64,000 bases of DNA from an uncultured Pelagibacteraceae bacterium (lineage in GTDB: Bacteria > Pseudomonadota > Alphaproteobacteria > Pelagibacterales > Pelagibacteraceae). Made by a program: the position numbers and the translations under genes. The notes beneath the pieces are model-generated. The model saw only the letters and a program-made list of their open reading frames with translations. It was not told where the DNA came from and searched no databases. Positions 1 through 9,543 of the stretch are shown here, one piece after another (position 1 is the first letter of the stretch; each line of letters begins with the position of its first letter). The stretch covers positions 1-64,000 of the forward strand of contig CACMYJ010000004.1 of the NCBI GenBank assembly GCA_902617895.1, in the 5' to 3' direction.

Positions 1-150
1 CATACTGTCTACTCCACCTGAGACAGCTACACAAAAATTGTTTGGCACATGGATAGATAATTTTTTTTTAAAATTTAAGTAAATTTTTTTTATTCTTGGA
101 TCATCTAGTTTTTTTAAATAAAAATTATGAATTATCTTTTTTACACTCAA
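1..150 (-). pseudogene. tilS: TilS (tRNA-Ile lysidine synthase), N-terminal fragment running off the window
   Basis: Reading the minus strand from 150 to 1 gives 50 codons that end in the PP-loop ATPase motif VAVSGGVDSM, which is the N-terminal signature of tRNA(Ile) lysidine synthetase. A TTG at 150 is the likely start; the frame has no ATG, and the start overlaps the end of ybgF. The fragment is too short and too oddly placed for the ORF track. The other half of the same enzyme lies on the opposite strand at 462-1085, so this piece looks displaced by an inversion or a chimeric join. The middle of the protein is absent from the window. The identification rests on the PP-loop and on the usual ybgF-tilS-ftsH order. 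Confidence 0.75.
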
Positions 151-463
151 ATTCTTTTTCTTCATAATACTTAGCTTTTTGAAGTACAGATTGAGTTGCT
201 TCTGGATATTGTTTTTTAACTCCAGCGATCATCAAACATCCTTGATCTTTTTCTCCCATCTGAACCAATGACACTCCTAATTTCAATAAATTTTCAGGAG
301 CAATTTTGCTTTTTGGATACTTTTGATAACCTTCTAAATATGCAGTTGCAGCATCAGTGTACATTTGCCTTATTCTATATGTTTCCGCATACCAATATTG
401 TGCATTACCTGACAATTCATTATCAGGATTAATCAATACAAATTCTCGAAATGCTTTTTCAGC
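125..463 (-). pseudogene. ybgF: CpoB/YbgF TPR protein, C-terminal part
   Basis: The minus-strand ORF at 125-559 carries, from about codon 33 on, a typical YbgF/CpoB C-terminal TPR region (AEKAFREFVLINPDNEL, then SGNAQYWYAETY and EGYQKYPKSKIAPENLLKLG). This is the periplasmic partner of the Tol-Pal envelope system. The first 32 residues of the ORF-track protein are merely antisense to tilS, so homology stops near 463 and the N-terminal coiled coil and signal peptide are missing. The gene is therefore a truncated copy created by the junction at about 455-475. It is followed on the same strand by the start of tilS, which overlaps its end. Confidence 0.75.
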
Positions 464-475
464 ACATAGTACAGA
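455..475. other. Inverted junction between ybgF and tilS fragments
   Basis: To the left of this point the minus strand encodes ybgF and the start of tilS. To the right the plus strand encodes the second half of tilS, beginning at AHSTDDLIENF. Both reading frames lose homology at the same place, around the bases tcagcacatag. If the left block is turned around, the order becomes ybgF, tilS N-term, gap, tilS C-term, ftsH, which is the expected order. This is what a chimera from whole-genome amplification or a misassembly looks like; a true inversion is the alternative. Confidence 0.7.
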
Positions 476-1085
476 TGATTTGATTGAAAACTTTTTTATA
501 AGATTATTAAGAGGTTCGGGTTTAAAAGGTTTAATTTCATTTAGTAAGATTAAATCCAAAGTAATATTTGATGATAAAATTTTTATTTTGAGACCTTTAC
601 TGGATACACCTAAAAAAGATCTTATCTATATCTCAAAAAATACATTTAATTTCAATGTCAATGATCCTTCAAATTTAGACGATAAATTTTTAAGAGTAAA
701 AGTAAGGAAATTAATTTTAAATTTAGAAAAGGACGGGTTAACATTTAATAAATTCAAATTATCGCTAAACAATCTGAGTAAAAGCAATAATGCCATAGAT
801 TATTATGTTCAGAAAAATATTAATAATAATTCTAATTACTTAAAATTAAATAATTCGATTATTTTAAAAGACGATTTTCTTAAACAACCAGATGAAATAG
901 TCTTTAGATCATTTTCAGAATTGATTCAAAAAATTGGAAAAAAAGATACTTTTGCTCGAGGCGTAAAGGTTGCAAACTTACTTAAATTTTTAAAATCTAC
1001 TAATAATTACTCAAAAAAAACACTTTCAGGATGTATAATTCAGAAACTTGAGAATTCAGTCATTATTTCTAAAGAAAATAGATAG
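462..1085 (+). pseudogene. tilS: TilS (tRNA-Ile lysidine synthase), C-terminal half
   Basis: The ORF listed as 357-1085 becomes TilS-like only from AHSTDDLIENFFIRLLRGSGLKGL, which matches the HxxDDxIENFFxRLxRGSG stretch of the TilS N-terminal domain. The rest is a lysine-rich C-terminal region. TilS converts the wobble C of tRNA-Ile(CAU) to lysidine, and it is normally essential. Residues encoded by 357-461 are antisense to ybgF and not part of the enzyme. The PP-loop half is on the other strand at 1-150. As drawn here the gene could not make a working enzyme, which argues that the break is not biological. The ftsH gene follows after 63 bases. Confidence 0.75.
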
Positions 1086-1148
1086 AATACCTAAAAATTG
1101 GCACAAATTGACACTTGTTAAATTGATAATAATTCTTAATTTATACTA

Positions 1149-3041
1149 ATGAATTTTAAAAATCTAGCTATGTGGGCAGTAATAGTAATCCTGACTATTG
1201 GCCTTTACAATATGTTTAAGAATCCGCAAGGATCAGTTAATCAAAAAAATAATATTATATTTTCAGAATTTTTAACACAAGTAGATAATGGAAGAGTTGT
1301 TCAAGTAGAAATTCAAGGAAAAAACATCAAAGGTGTAATGTCTAATGGAGAATTGTTTAATACTTATGCACCCGATGATCCAAATTTAATTCAAAAATTA
1401 AGCGATAAAGGCGTTAGTATTTCAGCGAGTCCCTTAGAAGAAAAAATGCCTTCATTATTTGGAGTACTTTTGTCATGGTTTCCTATGCTACTTTTAATTG
1501 CTGTATGGATATTTTTCATGAGACAGATGCAGGGTGGTAAAGGTGGAGCAATGGGTTTTGGAAAATCAAAAGCTAAAATGATGAATGAAATCAAAGGTAA
1601 GGTTACCTTCAATGATGTGGCTGGGGTTGAGGAAGCTAAAGAAGAAGTAGAGGAGGTAGTAGAATTTTTAAAAGATCCTAAAAAATTTAGTAGGCTAGGT
1701 GGAAAAATACCCCGTGGATGTCTGTTAGTTGGACCACCAGGAACTGGTAAAACTTTATTAGCAAGAGCAATAGCAGGAGAAGCAGGAGTACCATTCTTCA
1801 CAATTTCTGGGTCAGACTTCGTAGAAATGTTTGTTGGTGTTGGAGCTTCAAGAGTTCGAGATATGTTTGAGCAAGGTAAAAAACATTCACCATGCATAAT
1901 ATTCATTGATGAGATTGACGCTGTTGGAAGAAGTAGAGGCGCAGGTTTAGGGGGTGGTAATGATGAAAGAGAGCAAACACTAAATCAATTACTCGTAGAG
2001 ATGGATGGTTTTGATACTAATGAAGGTGTGATAATAATTGCAGCCACTAATAGACCGGACGTGCTTGATCCTGCTTTATTAAGACCAGGAAGATTTGATA
2101 GACAAGTTGTAGTATCTAACCCTGATTTGCTTGGAAGAGAAAAAATTTTAAAAGTTCATGCTAAGAAAATATCAATGGCACCAGATGTAAATTTAAGAAC
2201 GATAGCAAGAGGAACTCCAGGATTTTCTGGCGCTGATCTAGCGAATTTAGTAAATGAGGCTGCATTACTAGCTGCAAGAAAAAATAAAAGAATTGTTACC
2301 TATATGGAATTCGAAGAAGCAAAAGATAAAGTAATGATGGGGTCAGAGAGAAGATCAATGGTAATGAGTGAGGAAGAGAAAAAACTTACTGCTTATCATG
2401 AAGCTGGCCATGCGATAGTTACCATAAATGAAAAAGCAGCATATCCGATACATAAAGCAACAATTATTCCAAGAGGAAGAGCATTGGGAATGGTAATGCA
2501 ACTTCCTGAAAGAGATGAAGTATCTCAAACAAGAGAACAATTACATGCCCAAATGGCAATTGCAATGGGAGGAAGAGTTGCAGAGGAGATAATATTTGGA
2601 GACGACAAAGTGACTACAGGTGCTGCTAGTGACATAGAGCAGGCGACAAAAAGAGCAAGAGCAATGGTGATGAGGGCAGGATTAAGTAAGGAGCTTGGTC
2701 CAGTTGCCTATGGTGAAAATGAAGAAGAAGTTTTCCTTGGAAGATCAGTTGCAAGACAACAAAATATGTCTGAGGAAACCGCAAGAAAAGTAGATACTGA
2801 GATAAGAAAATTTGTTGATCAAGGTTATGACAGAGCAAAAAAAGTTTTGACTGATAAAATTGATGATTTGCATAAATTAGCCAAAGCTCTACTTACTTAT
2901 GAAACATTAACAGGTCAGGAAATTGAGGACATAGTGAACAAAAATTTATATCCAAAAAATAAAGAAGATTTAAAAGTGGAAGAAGATGATCAAAGTTCTG
3001 CTTTAGGTTCAATGGGCTTAAAACCAAAAATTGTTCATTAA
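1149..3041 (+). CDS. ftsH: ATP-dependent zinc metalloprotease FtsH
   Basis: This is a 630-residue, full-length FtsH, the membrane-anchored AAA+ protease that degrades misassembled membrane proteins and regulators such as sigma-32. Two membrane segments lie at about residues 5-23 and 103-125. The AAA module has Walker A GPPGTGKT (195-202), Walker B IIFIDEID (about 248-256) and the second region of homology RPGRFDR (about 314). The zinc-binding protease motif HEAGH is at 417-421. The ATG at 1149 puts the first membrane segment right at the N-terminus, as expected. It follows tilS in the usual order, and folP begins 6 bases after its stop. hflK and hflC, whose products modulate FtsH, occur later in the window. 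Confidence 0.97.
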   Translation: MNFKNLAMWAVIVILTIGLYNMFKNPQGSVNQKNNIIFSEFLTQVDNGRVVQVEIQGKNIKGVMSNGELFNTYAPDDPNLIQKLSDKGVSISASPLEEKMPSLFGVLLSWFPMLLLIAVWIFFMRQMQGGKGGAMGFGKSKAKMMNEIKGKVTFNDVAGVEEAKEEVEEVVEFLKDPKKFSRLGGKIPRGCLLVGPPGTGKTLLARAIAGEAGVPFFTISGSDFVEMFVGVGASRVRDMFEQGKKHSPCIIFIDEIDAVGRSRGAGLGGGNDEREQTLNQLLVEMDGFDTNEGVIIIAATNRPDVLDPALLRPGRFDRQVVVSNPDLLGREKILKVHAKKISMAPDVNLRTIARGTPGFSGADLANLVNEAALLAARKNKRIVTYMEFEEAKDKVMMGSERRSMVMSEEEKKLTAYHEAGHAIVTINEKAAYPIHKATIIPRGRALGMVMQLPERDEVSQTREQLHAQMAIAMGGRVAEEIIFGDDKVTTGAASDIEQATKRARAMVMRAGLSKELGPVAYGENEEEVFLGRSVARQQNMSEETARKVDTEIRKFVDQGYDRAKKVLTDKIDDLHKLAKALLTYETLTGQEIEDIVNKNLYPKNKEDLKVEEDDQSSALGSMGLKPKIVH

Positions 3042-3047
3042 AATTTA

Positions 3048-4100
3048 ATGCAGAAATATTACACAAGAGCGTGTAATTTTTATTATAATAAAAAATCTAA
3101 GGATAACGTAAAAAAAAAAACGTCAATTCCTATTGGTGGTAATAAATCACTATCTTTTGATACAATTGAAATAATTACCAGGACAAATAAAAAAAAAATA
3201 AATATAAAAAATATTAATAATCTTCCACTAAAGATTAAAAAAAAAGTTTTAATTGATATAAATAATATATCTAAGGCTAAAAAAATTCCAAAATTAAAAT
3301 TTGATAATTTACCAATCTTAATGGGTATCATAAATATTACACCAGATAGCTTTTCAGATGGTGGTAAATTTAATAAAAAAGTTTCTGCGATAAAACAGAT
3401 TAACAAGTTAATAGTTGATGGAGCAAAGATTATTGATGTAGGAGGTGAGTCTACAAGACCTGGCTCTAAAGAAATTCTTGAAACGGAAGAGTGGCTTAGA
3501 GTAAATAAAGTTATGAACTATTTTAAATCTAAAAAGATTTTTGTTTCTTTGGACACTAGAAAAAGTTTTGTAATGAAAAAAGCTTTCAAGTATAAATTAG
3601 ACTTAATTAATGATGTTTCTGGTCTAAGTTATGACAAGGAAACAATTAATTTTTTAAAAAATAGTAAATTACCTTTTGTCGTCCATCATATGAAAGGTGT
3701 CCCAGAAATTATGCAAAAAAAACCAAGTTATAAAAATGTTTTGCTGGATATTTACGACTATTTTGAAGATAAATTGAAATTAATAAGAAAAAAAGGAATT
3801 AAACATAATCACATTATTTTAGATCCAGGAATAGGATTTGGTAAAAATATGAAACATAATATTACATTAATTAATAATATTTCTATTTTTCATTCCTTAG
3901 GATTGCCAGTAATGTTGGGAATTTCAAGAAAGAGATTTATAAAAGATATATCTGGACATAATGATAGCCCAGAGAGAATAGGCGGGACTGTATCCTCAAG
4001 TATCTTTAGTATGCTACAAGGAGTACAAATACTTAGAATTCATGATGTTAATGAAGTTAACCAGGGAATTAAAGTTTTTAAAAAATTAAATTTTAACTAA
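3048..4100 (+). CDS. folP: Dihydropteroate synthase
   Basis: The enzyme joins 6-hydroxymethyl-dihydropterin diphosphate to p-aminobenzoate in folate synthesis. DHPS signatures are MGIINITPDSFSDGG at residue 92, GGESTRPGS at about 131 and DPGIGFGK at about 259, with a C-terminal RIHDV. At 350 residues it is longer than the common 270-280 because of an N-terminal extension of about 85 residues. The extension contains PIGGNKSLSFDTIEIITR, resembling the extension of other alphaproteobacterial DHPS proteins, so the upstream ATG is credible. Its stop overlaps the glmM start by one base (taatg). Confidence 0.95.
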   Translation: MQKYYTRACNFYYNKKSKDNVKKKTSIPIGGNKSLSFDTIEIITRTNKKKINIKNINNLPLKIKKKVLIDINNISKAKKIPKLKFDNLPILMGIINITPDSFSDGGKFNKKVSAIKQINKLIVDGAKIIDVGGESTRPGSKEILETEEWLRVNKVMNYFKSKKIFVSLDTRKSFVMKKAFKYKLDLINDVSGLSYDKETINFLKNSKLPFVVHHMKGVPEIMQKKPSYKNVLLDIYDYFEDKLKLIRKKGIKHNHIILDPGIGFGKNMKHNITLINNISIFHSLGLPVMLGISRKRFIKDISGHNDSPERIGGTVSSSIFSMLQGVQILRIHDVNEVNQGIKVFKKLNFN

Positions 4101-5431
4101 TGATAAAAAAATATTTTGGTACTGATGGAATAAGAGGAAAAGTAAATGGAGATAAAATAAATGGTGATATGTTTTTTAAGTTTGGTTTGGCTGCTGGAAC
4201 ATATTTTAAAAACCTAAAAAAAACTAAGCAGATAGCAATAATTGCAAAAGATACAAGATTATCTGGATATGCGCTAGAACCGGCATTAGTTTCTGGTTTA
4301 ACATCAGCTGGAATGCACGTTTTCACTTTTGGGCCATTGCCAACAAATGGTCTTGCAATGCTTACAAAAAAAATGAGAGCTAATATGGGAATTATGATTA
4401 CTGCATCTCACAATCCATATGATGATAATGGTTTAAAACTATTTGGACCAGACGGACTAAAATTGTCTGACAAAATAGAAAAGAAAATAGAAAAACTAAT
4501 TGACTCTAAGATATCTAAAAAATTATCAAAACCTGAAATATTAGGTAGAGTTAAAAGATTGGAAAATGGATCAAAAAAATACATAGAAATAATAAAAAAA
4601 AATTTTCCTAAACAATTTAATTTAAGAGGTTTGAGAATTACAATTGATTGTGCTAATGGTGCTGCATATAAAGTAGGACCGCAATTATTTAGATCATTGG
4701 GTGCTGTAGTTTACGAAATAGGAACCTCCCCAAATGGATTTAATATTAATCATAAATGTGGATCTACATACCCAAATAAAATTAAATATCATACTAAAAA
4801 AAATAAATCTCATATTGGAATTTCTTTAGATGGAGATGCAGACAGAATAATTATTTGTGATGAAAGGGGTGATATTATAGATGGTGATAAAATTATAGCA
4901 ATGCTAGGAGAAAGGTGGAATAGAAAAAAAATTTTAAAAGGAGGCGTTGTAGGTACTTTAATGTCCAATTATGGATTACAAAATTTTTTTAAAAAAAAAA
5001 AAATAAAGTTCTTAAGATCTAAAGTTGGCGATAGATATGTAAAAGAATTAATGCAGAAAAGTAATTTTAACTTAGGGGGCGAGCAATCTGGTCATATTAT
5101 CCTTGGTAAATTTGCAACTACTGGTGATGGTTTATTAGTAGCATTAGAAATACTCTTTTCTATGAGGAAAGGCAAAAAAGCGAGTGATATATTTAAAAAT
5201 TTTATACCAACTCCTCAAATGTTAGAAAATGTTGAAGTAAAAGATAAATCAATAATCAATAATCTGAAGTGCAAAAATGCAATTAAAAAAGCAAATAGTT
5301 TAATAAAGGGAAAAGGCAGAATGTTAGTAAGAAAGTCTGGAACAGAGCCGGTAGTAAGAATAATGTGTGAAACTGTAGATAGAACTATGCTTTCAAAATG
5401 TATTAATATTGTAAAAAAATCAATTATCTAA
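4100..5431 (+). CDS. glmM: Phosphoglucosamine mutase
   Basis: GlmM isomerises glucosamine-6-phosphate to glucosamine-1-phosphate for peptidoglycan and lipopolysaccharide synthesis. The N-terminus KYFGTDGIRG, the phosphoserine loop TASHNPYDDNG (Ser103), the metal loop DGDADR (244-249) and the phosphate-binding RKSGTEPVVRIM near the C-terminus are all present in a normal 443-residue protein. It is translationally linked to folP by a one-base overlap. A run of seven T and twelve A at about 4984-5002 encodes FFKKKKI in frame; such a run is prone to slippage and to sequencing error. Confidence 0.97.
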   Translation: MIKKYFGTDGIRGKVNGDKINGDMFFKFGLAAGTYFKNLKKTKQIAIIAKDTRLSGYALEPALVSGLTSAGMHVFTFGPLPTNGLAMLTKKMRANMGIMITASHNPYDDNGLKLFGPDGLKLSDKIEKKIEKLIDSKISKKLSKPEILGRVKRLENGSKKYIEIIKKNFPKQFNLRGLRITIDCANGAAYKVGPQLFRSLGAVVYEIGTSPNGFNINHKCGSTYPNKIKYHTKKNKSHIGISLDGDADRIIICDERGDIIDGDKIIAMLGERWNRKKILKGGVVGTLMSNYGLQNFFKKKKIKFLRSKVGDRYVKELMQKSNFNLGGEQSGHIILGKFATTGDGLLVALEILFSMRKGKKASDIFKNFIPTPQMLENVEVKDKSIINNLKCKNAIKKANSLIKGKGRMLVRKSGTEPVVRIMCETVDRTMLSKCINIVKKSII

Positions 5432-5432
5432 C

Positions 5433-6245
5433 TTGAAAATAAAATCTAAAATTTTAATTATCGCCGGCTCAGATTCTTCTGGAGGTGCAGGTATACAAGC
5501 AGATATTAAAACGGTTACATCGCTTGGTTCATATGCCATGACAGCTATAACTGCAATAACATCTCAAAATACAACTGGTGTTAAGTCAATTGTTCCGTTA
5601 AATAGTAAAGAAATTTCTAATCAGATTGAATATACAGCAAGAGATATAAAGCCAGATGCTATTAAAATAGGAATGCTTCATTCAAAAGATGTTATAAATT
5701 CAGTAATAAAATCTCTAAAAAAGATAAAAGCAAAAAAAATAATATTGGATCCTGTGATGGTGGCAAAGGGCGGAAAAAAATTAATTAATGACCAAGCTAT
5801 TAAAATTTTAAAAAACAAACTTTTATCCAAGGTGGACTTAGTTACACCAAATATACCTGAAGCTGAAGTTTTAACCAATTTAAAGATATCAACTATCCAG
5901 GATGTAATTTCAGCAGGCAACAATCTTTTAGAATTAGGTGCAAAAAATGTCCTAATTAAAGGTGGTCATTTAAATTATAAAAATATTCAAGACGTATTTA
6001 TTAATAAAAAAGAAATTTCAATCTTTAAAAATAAGAAAATAAATACAAAAAATAGCCATGGAACTGGTTGTACTCTTTCCAGTGCCATAACTGCATATTT
6101 TTCATGTGGAAAAACTTTAAAGAAATCTTGTGAAATGGCTATTAAATATGTAAATCATTCATTAAGAACACAACCAAACTTTGGGAAAGGTCACGGTCCT
6201 GTAAACCATTTAAATAGTATTCAAATTAAAAAAAATTTTAGATGA
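5433..6245 (+). CDS. thiD: Hydroxymethylpyrimidine/phosphomethylpyrimidine kinase
   Basis: ThiD phosphorylates 4-amino-5-hydroxymethyl-2-methylpyrimidine (HMP) and HMP-P for thiamine synthesis. The ribokinase-like N-terminus is [21 protein letters not shown], and the C-terminal [16 protein letters not shown] holds the anion hole and catalytic Asp/Gly region. The frame starts with TTG at 5433, one base after glmM, since no ATG precedes the conserved N-terminus. No other thiamine gene is nearby. Known SAR11 strains lack thiC and salvage HMP, so a stand-alone ThiD fits that physiology. The stop overlaps the purA start by four bases (ATGA). Confidence 0.95.
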   Translation: MKIKSKILIIAGSDSSGGAGIQADIKTVTSLGSYAMTAITAITSQNTTGVKSIVPLNSKEISNQIEYTARDIKPDAIKIGMLHSKDVINSVIKSLKKIKAKKIILDPVMVAKGGKKLINDQAIKILKNKLLSKVDLVTPNIPEAEVLTNLKISTIQDVISAGNNLLELGAKNVLIKGGHLNYKNIQDVFINKKEISIFKNKKINTKNSHGTGCTLSSAITAYFSCGKTLKKSCEMAIKYVNHSLRTQPNFGKGHGPVNHLNSIQIKKNFR

Positions 6246-7534
6246 AAAATGTAGTTGTAGTCGGTTCGCAATGGGGAGATGAAGGAAAAGGTAAAATTGT
6301 TGATTGGCTATCAAGCGAGGCTGATGTAATAGTAAGATTTCAAGGTGGTCATAATGCTGGCCATACACTTGTTATAGATGGAGTAGTTTATAAATTAAGA
6401 CTGTTGCCATCAGGAATAGTCAGAAAAAATAAAATATCTATAATTGGAAACGGAGTAGTGGTTGATCCATGGGCGTTATTAGAAGAGATTGATGAAATTA
6501 AATCTAAAAGTGTAGAAGTTAATTCTGGCAATTTAATTTTATCTGAAGCAGCTACTCTTATTTTGCCATTTCACAAAGAAATGGATGAAATTAGAGAAGA
6601 TGCAGCAGGAAAATCAAAGATTGGGACTACAAGAAGAGGAATAGGACCAGCATATGAAGATAAGATTGGTAGAAGGTCAATAAGAGTAATGGATCTTGCA
6701 TCAGAAAATAATTTGGATAAAAGACTGGATGTAGTATTAAACCATCATAATGCTATAAGAAAAGGTTTAGGAAAACCTGAATTTAAAAAAGAACAATTAA
6801 AAAAAGATCTATTAAATATTGCGCCGCATATACTTAAATTTTCGCAGCCAGTATGGAAAAAAATAGATGAATTTAAATCTGTAAATAAAAAAATATTATT
6901 TGAAGGAGCTCAAGGAGTTCTTTTAGATGTTGATCATGGTACCTACCCATTTGTAACCTCTTCTAATACTGTCGCCTCGTCTGCAGCAACTGGTTCAGGC
7001 TGTGGTATTAATTCTATTAATTATGTTTTAGGTATTACAAAAGCATATACGACAAGAGTTGGTGAAGGTCCATTCCCAACAGAACTAACAGATGAGATTG
7101 GTGAATTACTTGGAACAAGAGGAAAAGAATTTGGAACTGTCACAAGTCGAAAGAGAAGATGTGGTTGGTTTGACGGTGTCCTTGTAAGACAAACTTTAAA
7201 AATTTCAGGGATTGATGGAATTGCACTAACTAAGCTAGATGTATTAGATGAACTTGATGAAATTAAAATGTGCATTGCTTACGAGATAAATGGTAAAAAA
7301 TTTGATTACCTCCCAGCTTCTGTTGATGACCAATTTATGGCCAAACCCGTATATAAATCCTTTAAAGGTTGGAAATCTTCAACAGTAGGTATAAAAAAAT
7401 TTGAGGAATTACCGGAAAATGCAAAAAATTATATAAAAGAATTAGAAAAGTTTGTTGAGACAAGAATTTCAAGTATTTCCACTAGTCCAGAGAGAAATGA
7501 TACAATCTTAATTCAAGACCCTTTTAATCTCTAA
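6242..7534 (+). CDS. purA: Adenylosuccinate synthetase
   Basis: PurA makes adenylosuccinate from IMP, aspartate and GTP, the first committed step to AMP. The N-terminus has the GTP-binding loop [12 protein letters not shown] (about 12-23), then GGHNAGHT (about 36-43), and later [14 protein letters not shown] and [11 protein letters not shown]. The 430-residue length is normal. It is the last gene of the ftsH-folP-glmM-thiD-purA run and overlaps thiD by 4 bases. Its stop codon is interleaved with the stop of the convergent rpoH gene (shared CTAA). Confidence 0.97.
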   Translation: MKNVVVVGSQWGDEGKGKIVDWLSSEADVIVRFQGGHNAGHTLVIDGVVYKLRLLPSGIVRKNKISIIGNGVVVDPWALLEEIDEIKSKSVEVNSGNLILSEAATLILPFHKEMDEIREDAAGKSKIGTTRRGIGPAYEDKIGRRSIRVMDLASENNLDKRLDVVLNHHNAIRKGLGKPEFKKEQLKKDLLNIAPHILKFSQPVWKKIDEFKSVNKKILFEGAQGVLLDVDHGTYPFVTSSNTVASSAATGSGCGINSINYVLGITKAYTTRVGEGPFPTELTDEIGELLGTRGKEFGTVTSRKRRCGWFDGVLVRQTLKISGIDGIALTKLDVLDELDEIKMCIAYEINGKKFDYLPASVDDQFMAKPVYKSFKGWKSSTVGIKKFEELPENAKNYIKELEKFVETRISSISTSPERNDTILIQDPFNL

Positions 7535-8421
7535 TTTGCTGGCAATAAGTTTTTTGATTTAGCAGAATTAAGCATATGCTTTTGTAGTTTCTCAAAAGCT
7601 TTATTTTCTATTTGTCTTACCCTTTCCCTACTTATCTTATACTTTTTACTCAACTCATCTAAAGTTATTGGATCATCCGTTAATCTTCTTGAGTATAAAA
7701 TCTTTTTTTCTCTTTCATTTAATATTTTAATTGAGTCTTGAAGTAGATCTTTTCTTTGTTCCATTTCATCACTTTGAGCAATTTTTAATTCATGGTCCAT
7801 CTCATTATCAACAACCCAGTCTTGCCACTCATCTCCATCTTCACCTATTGGAGCATTTAAAGATTGTTCTTTACCCGAAAGTCTTCTATTCATAGAAACA
7901 ACCTCGCTTTCACTCACAGAAAGTCTTTTAGCTATATCTTCAACGTGATCTTTTCTCAGATCTCCTTCTGACTGAGGTGCTATTTGGTTTTTAATTTTTT
8001 TTAAATTAAAAAAGAGTTTTTTCTGTGCTGTAGTTGTTCCTATTTTAACTAAACTCCATGACCGTAATATGTATTCTTGTATTGAAGCTTTGATCCACCA
8101 CATTGCATAAGTTGCAAGTCTAAAGCCTTTTTCTGGCTCAAATTTTTTAACTGCCTGCATTAATCCTACATTACCTTCAGATATCATCTCGTTAAGAGGT
8201 AAGCCGTAACCTTTGTAACCCATTGCTATCTTAGCAACCAGTCTCAAATGGCTAGTTACAAGTTTTTCAGCTGATTTAACATTTCCAGTTGCTTGCCAAT
8301 TTTTGGCTAACATATATTCTTCTTCAGCAGCAAGCATTGGAAATTTCTTGATCTGAGCAAGATATGCAGCTAGCCCACCTTCATTAGAAATTGCTGGTAA
8401 ATTATATGTATTTTTATTCAT
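7531..8421 (-). CDS. rpoH: RNA polymerase sigma-32 factor RpoH
   Basis: This heat-shock sigma factor has a sigma-70 region 2 ([18 protein letters not shown]...[21 protein letters not shown]) and a C-terminal region 4 ([29 protein letters not shown]). Between them sits [10 protein letters not shown], the RpoH box that separates this subfamily from RpoD. The length of 296 residues is typical. It controls chaperones and proteases, and FtsH, which degrades RpoH in other bacteria, is encoded 4.5 kb away. It is convergent with purA, overlapping by 4 bases, and is followed downstream on its strand by nothing else. Confidence 0.96.
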   Translation of the reverse strand: MNKNTYNLPAISNEGGLAAYLAQIKKFPMLAAEEEYMLAKNWQATGNVKSAEKLVTSHLRLVAKIAMGYKGYGLPLNEMISEGNVGLMQAVKKFEPEKGFRLATYAMWWIKASIQEYILRSWSLVKIGTTTAQKKLFFNLKKIKNQIAPQSEGDLRKDHVEDIAKRLSVSESEVVSMNRRLSGKEQSLNAPIGEDGDEWQDWVVDNEMDHELKIAQSDEMEQRKDLLQDSIKILNEREKKILYSRRLTDDPITLDELSKKYKISRERVRQIENKAFEKLQKHMLNSAKSKNLLPAN

Positions 8422-8467
8422 TTGGAATATTTATTTAATAAATTAATAAATTTTTACAATACTTTTA

Positions 8468-9445
8468 TTACTTGATATTTCTTAGTTTTTTTAAAATCTG
8501 TTCTAAATCTAATGGTAATTTTGATGTAAACTCAAGTCTTGCATTATTATTTGGATGATCAAAACCAATAGTTTTTGCGTGTAAAAATTGTCTATTAAGT
8601 GCAGTTAAACTTTCTTCAAGCTCAATATCAATATTAACAAATTTTTTATATTTTTTTTTATATTTTTTATCACCTAAAATATTATTACCTTTGTAAGACA
8701 AATGAACTCTTATTTGATGTGTTCTTCCTGTTTCTAGTTTACATTCAACTAGACTAAATGTTGGAATTTTTTTATTCTCAAATATTTCTAAAGTTTTATA
8801 ATTTGTGACAGCCCTTTTACCTTTCTTAAATGAAACCTCCATCATTTGTCTGTTTCTTGAACTTCGTGTAATAAACGTTTCTATTTTTCCATTTTGAGGT
8901 CTTATTTTACCCCAGACTAAAGCTTGGTAAACTCTCGTAATTGAATGATCCGAAAATTGTTTCGATAAATTTTCGTGTGAAATATTATTTTTAGCAATAA
9001 CTATTAGTCCAGATGTATCTTTGTCTATCCTATGTACAATTCCAGGTCTTAATTCGTCTCCAATATTTGATAAATTTTTGTTATCATAGTTTATCAAAGC
9101 ATTTACAATAGTATTATTATAATTTCCTGGTCCAGGATGCATGGAAATTCCTGCAGATTTATTGATAACTATTAAATCCTCATCCTCATGAACAATATCA
9201 AGAGGATATTTAAATGGTTCTAGTGTCTCTTTTTTTTGTTCTGAGATCTCAAAATAAATTTCATCATTAAATTTAATTTTCTTAGAAGGATCAGTAATTA
9301 CAATATTATTTATTTTTAATTTATTTTCTAAAATTAAACTTTTTACTCTTGACCTGCTTAATTTATTATCCTGATTGGATAATAGAATATCTATTCTTAA
9401 ATTTTTTTCTTTATTTTTAACTTTTATATTTATAATACTTTTCAT
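8468..9445 (-). CDS. rluD: RluA/RluD-family rRNA pseudouridine synthase
   Basis: The protein has an N-terminal S4 RNA-binding domain (LRIDILLSNQ...SRSRVKSLI, about residues 10-65). It is followed by a pseudouridine synthase domain with PGIVHRIDKDTSGLIVIAKN, whose Asp is the catalytic residue, and LETGRTHQIRVHLSY. The S4 plus RluA layout and length suggest RluD, which modifies helix 69 of 23S rRNA; RluC cannot be fully excluded. The ORF track starts at 9481, but that would run into the tRNA-Arg gene. The ATG at 9445 (MKSIINIKVKNKEK) is preferred and gives 325 residues. It lies just upstream of rpoH on the same strand. Confidence 0.92.
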   Translation of the reverse strand: MKSIINIKVKNKEKNLRIDILLSNQDNKLSRSRVKSLILENKLKINNIVITDPSKKIKFNDEIYFEISEQKKETLEPFKYPLDIVHEDEDLIVINKSAGISMHPGPGNYNNTIVNALINYDNKNLSNIGDELRPGIVHRIDKDTSGLIVIAKNNISHENLSKQFSDHSITRVYQALVWGKIRPQNGKIETFITRSSRNRQMMEVSFKKGKRAVTNYKTLEIFENKKIPTFSLVECKLETGRTHQIRVHLSYKGNNILGDKKYKKKYKKFVNIDIELEESLTALNRQFLHAKTIGFDHPNNNARLEFTSKLPLDLEQILKKLRNIK

Positions 9446-9466
9446 ATTGATATAATTATATAATAT

Positions 9467-9543
9467 GCGCTTGTAGCTCAACTGGATAGAGCGCCAGATT
9501 TCGGCTCTGGAGGTTCAGGGTTCGACTCCTTGCGGGCGCACCA
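9467..9543 (+). tRNA. tRNA-Arg (anticodon TCG)
   Basis: The 77-base sequence folds as a cloverleaf. The acceptor GCGCTTG/CGGGCGC carries two G-U pairs, the anticodon arm is CCAGA-TTTCGGC-TCTGG, the T arm is CAGGG-TTCGACT-CCTTG, and the terminal CCA is encoded. Loop position 34-36 reads TCG, giving Arg. The stop codon of the convergent ABC permease gene begins on the base after CCA. Confidence 0.96.

Noticed and set aside
357-461. N-terminal part of the plus-strand ORF before TilS homology
   Set aside because: It is antisense to the ybgF TPR region and shows no TilS features; it is an open-frame extension created by the junction.
1098-1135. Possible promoter TTGACA before ftsH
   Set aside because: A perfect -35 is present at 1108, but the nearest -10-like GATAAT is only 11 bases away and the hexamer at 16-17 bases is poor, so I did not list it.
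1391-1906. 171-aa minus-strand ORF inside ftsH
   Set aside because: It is fully contained in the opposite strand of a highly conserved gene and shows no independent motif; low stop density on this strand explains it.
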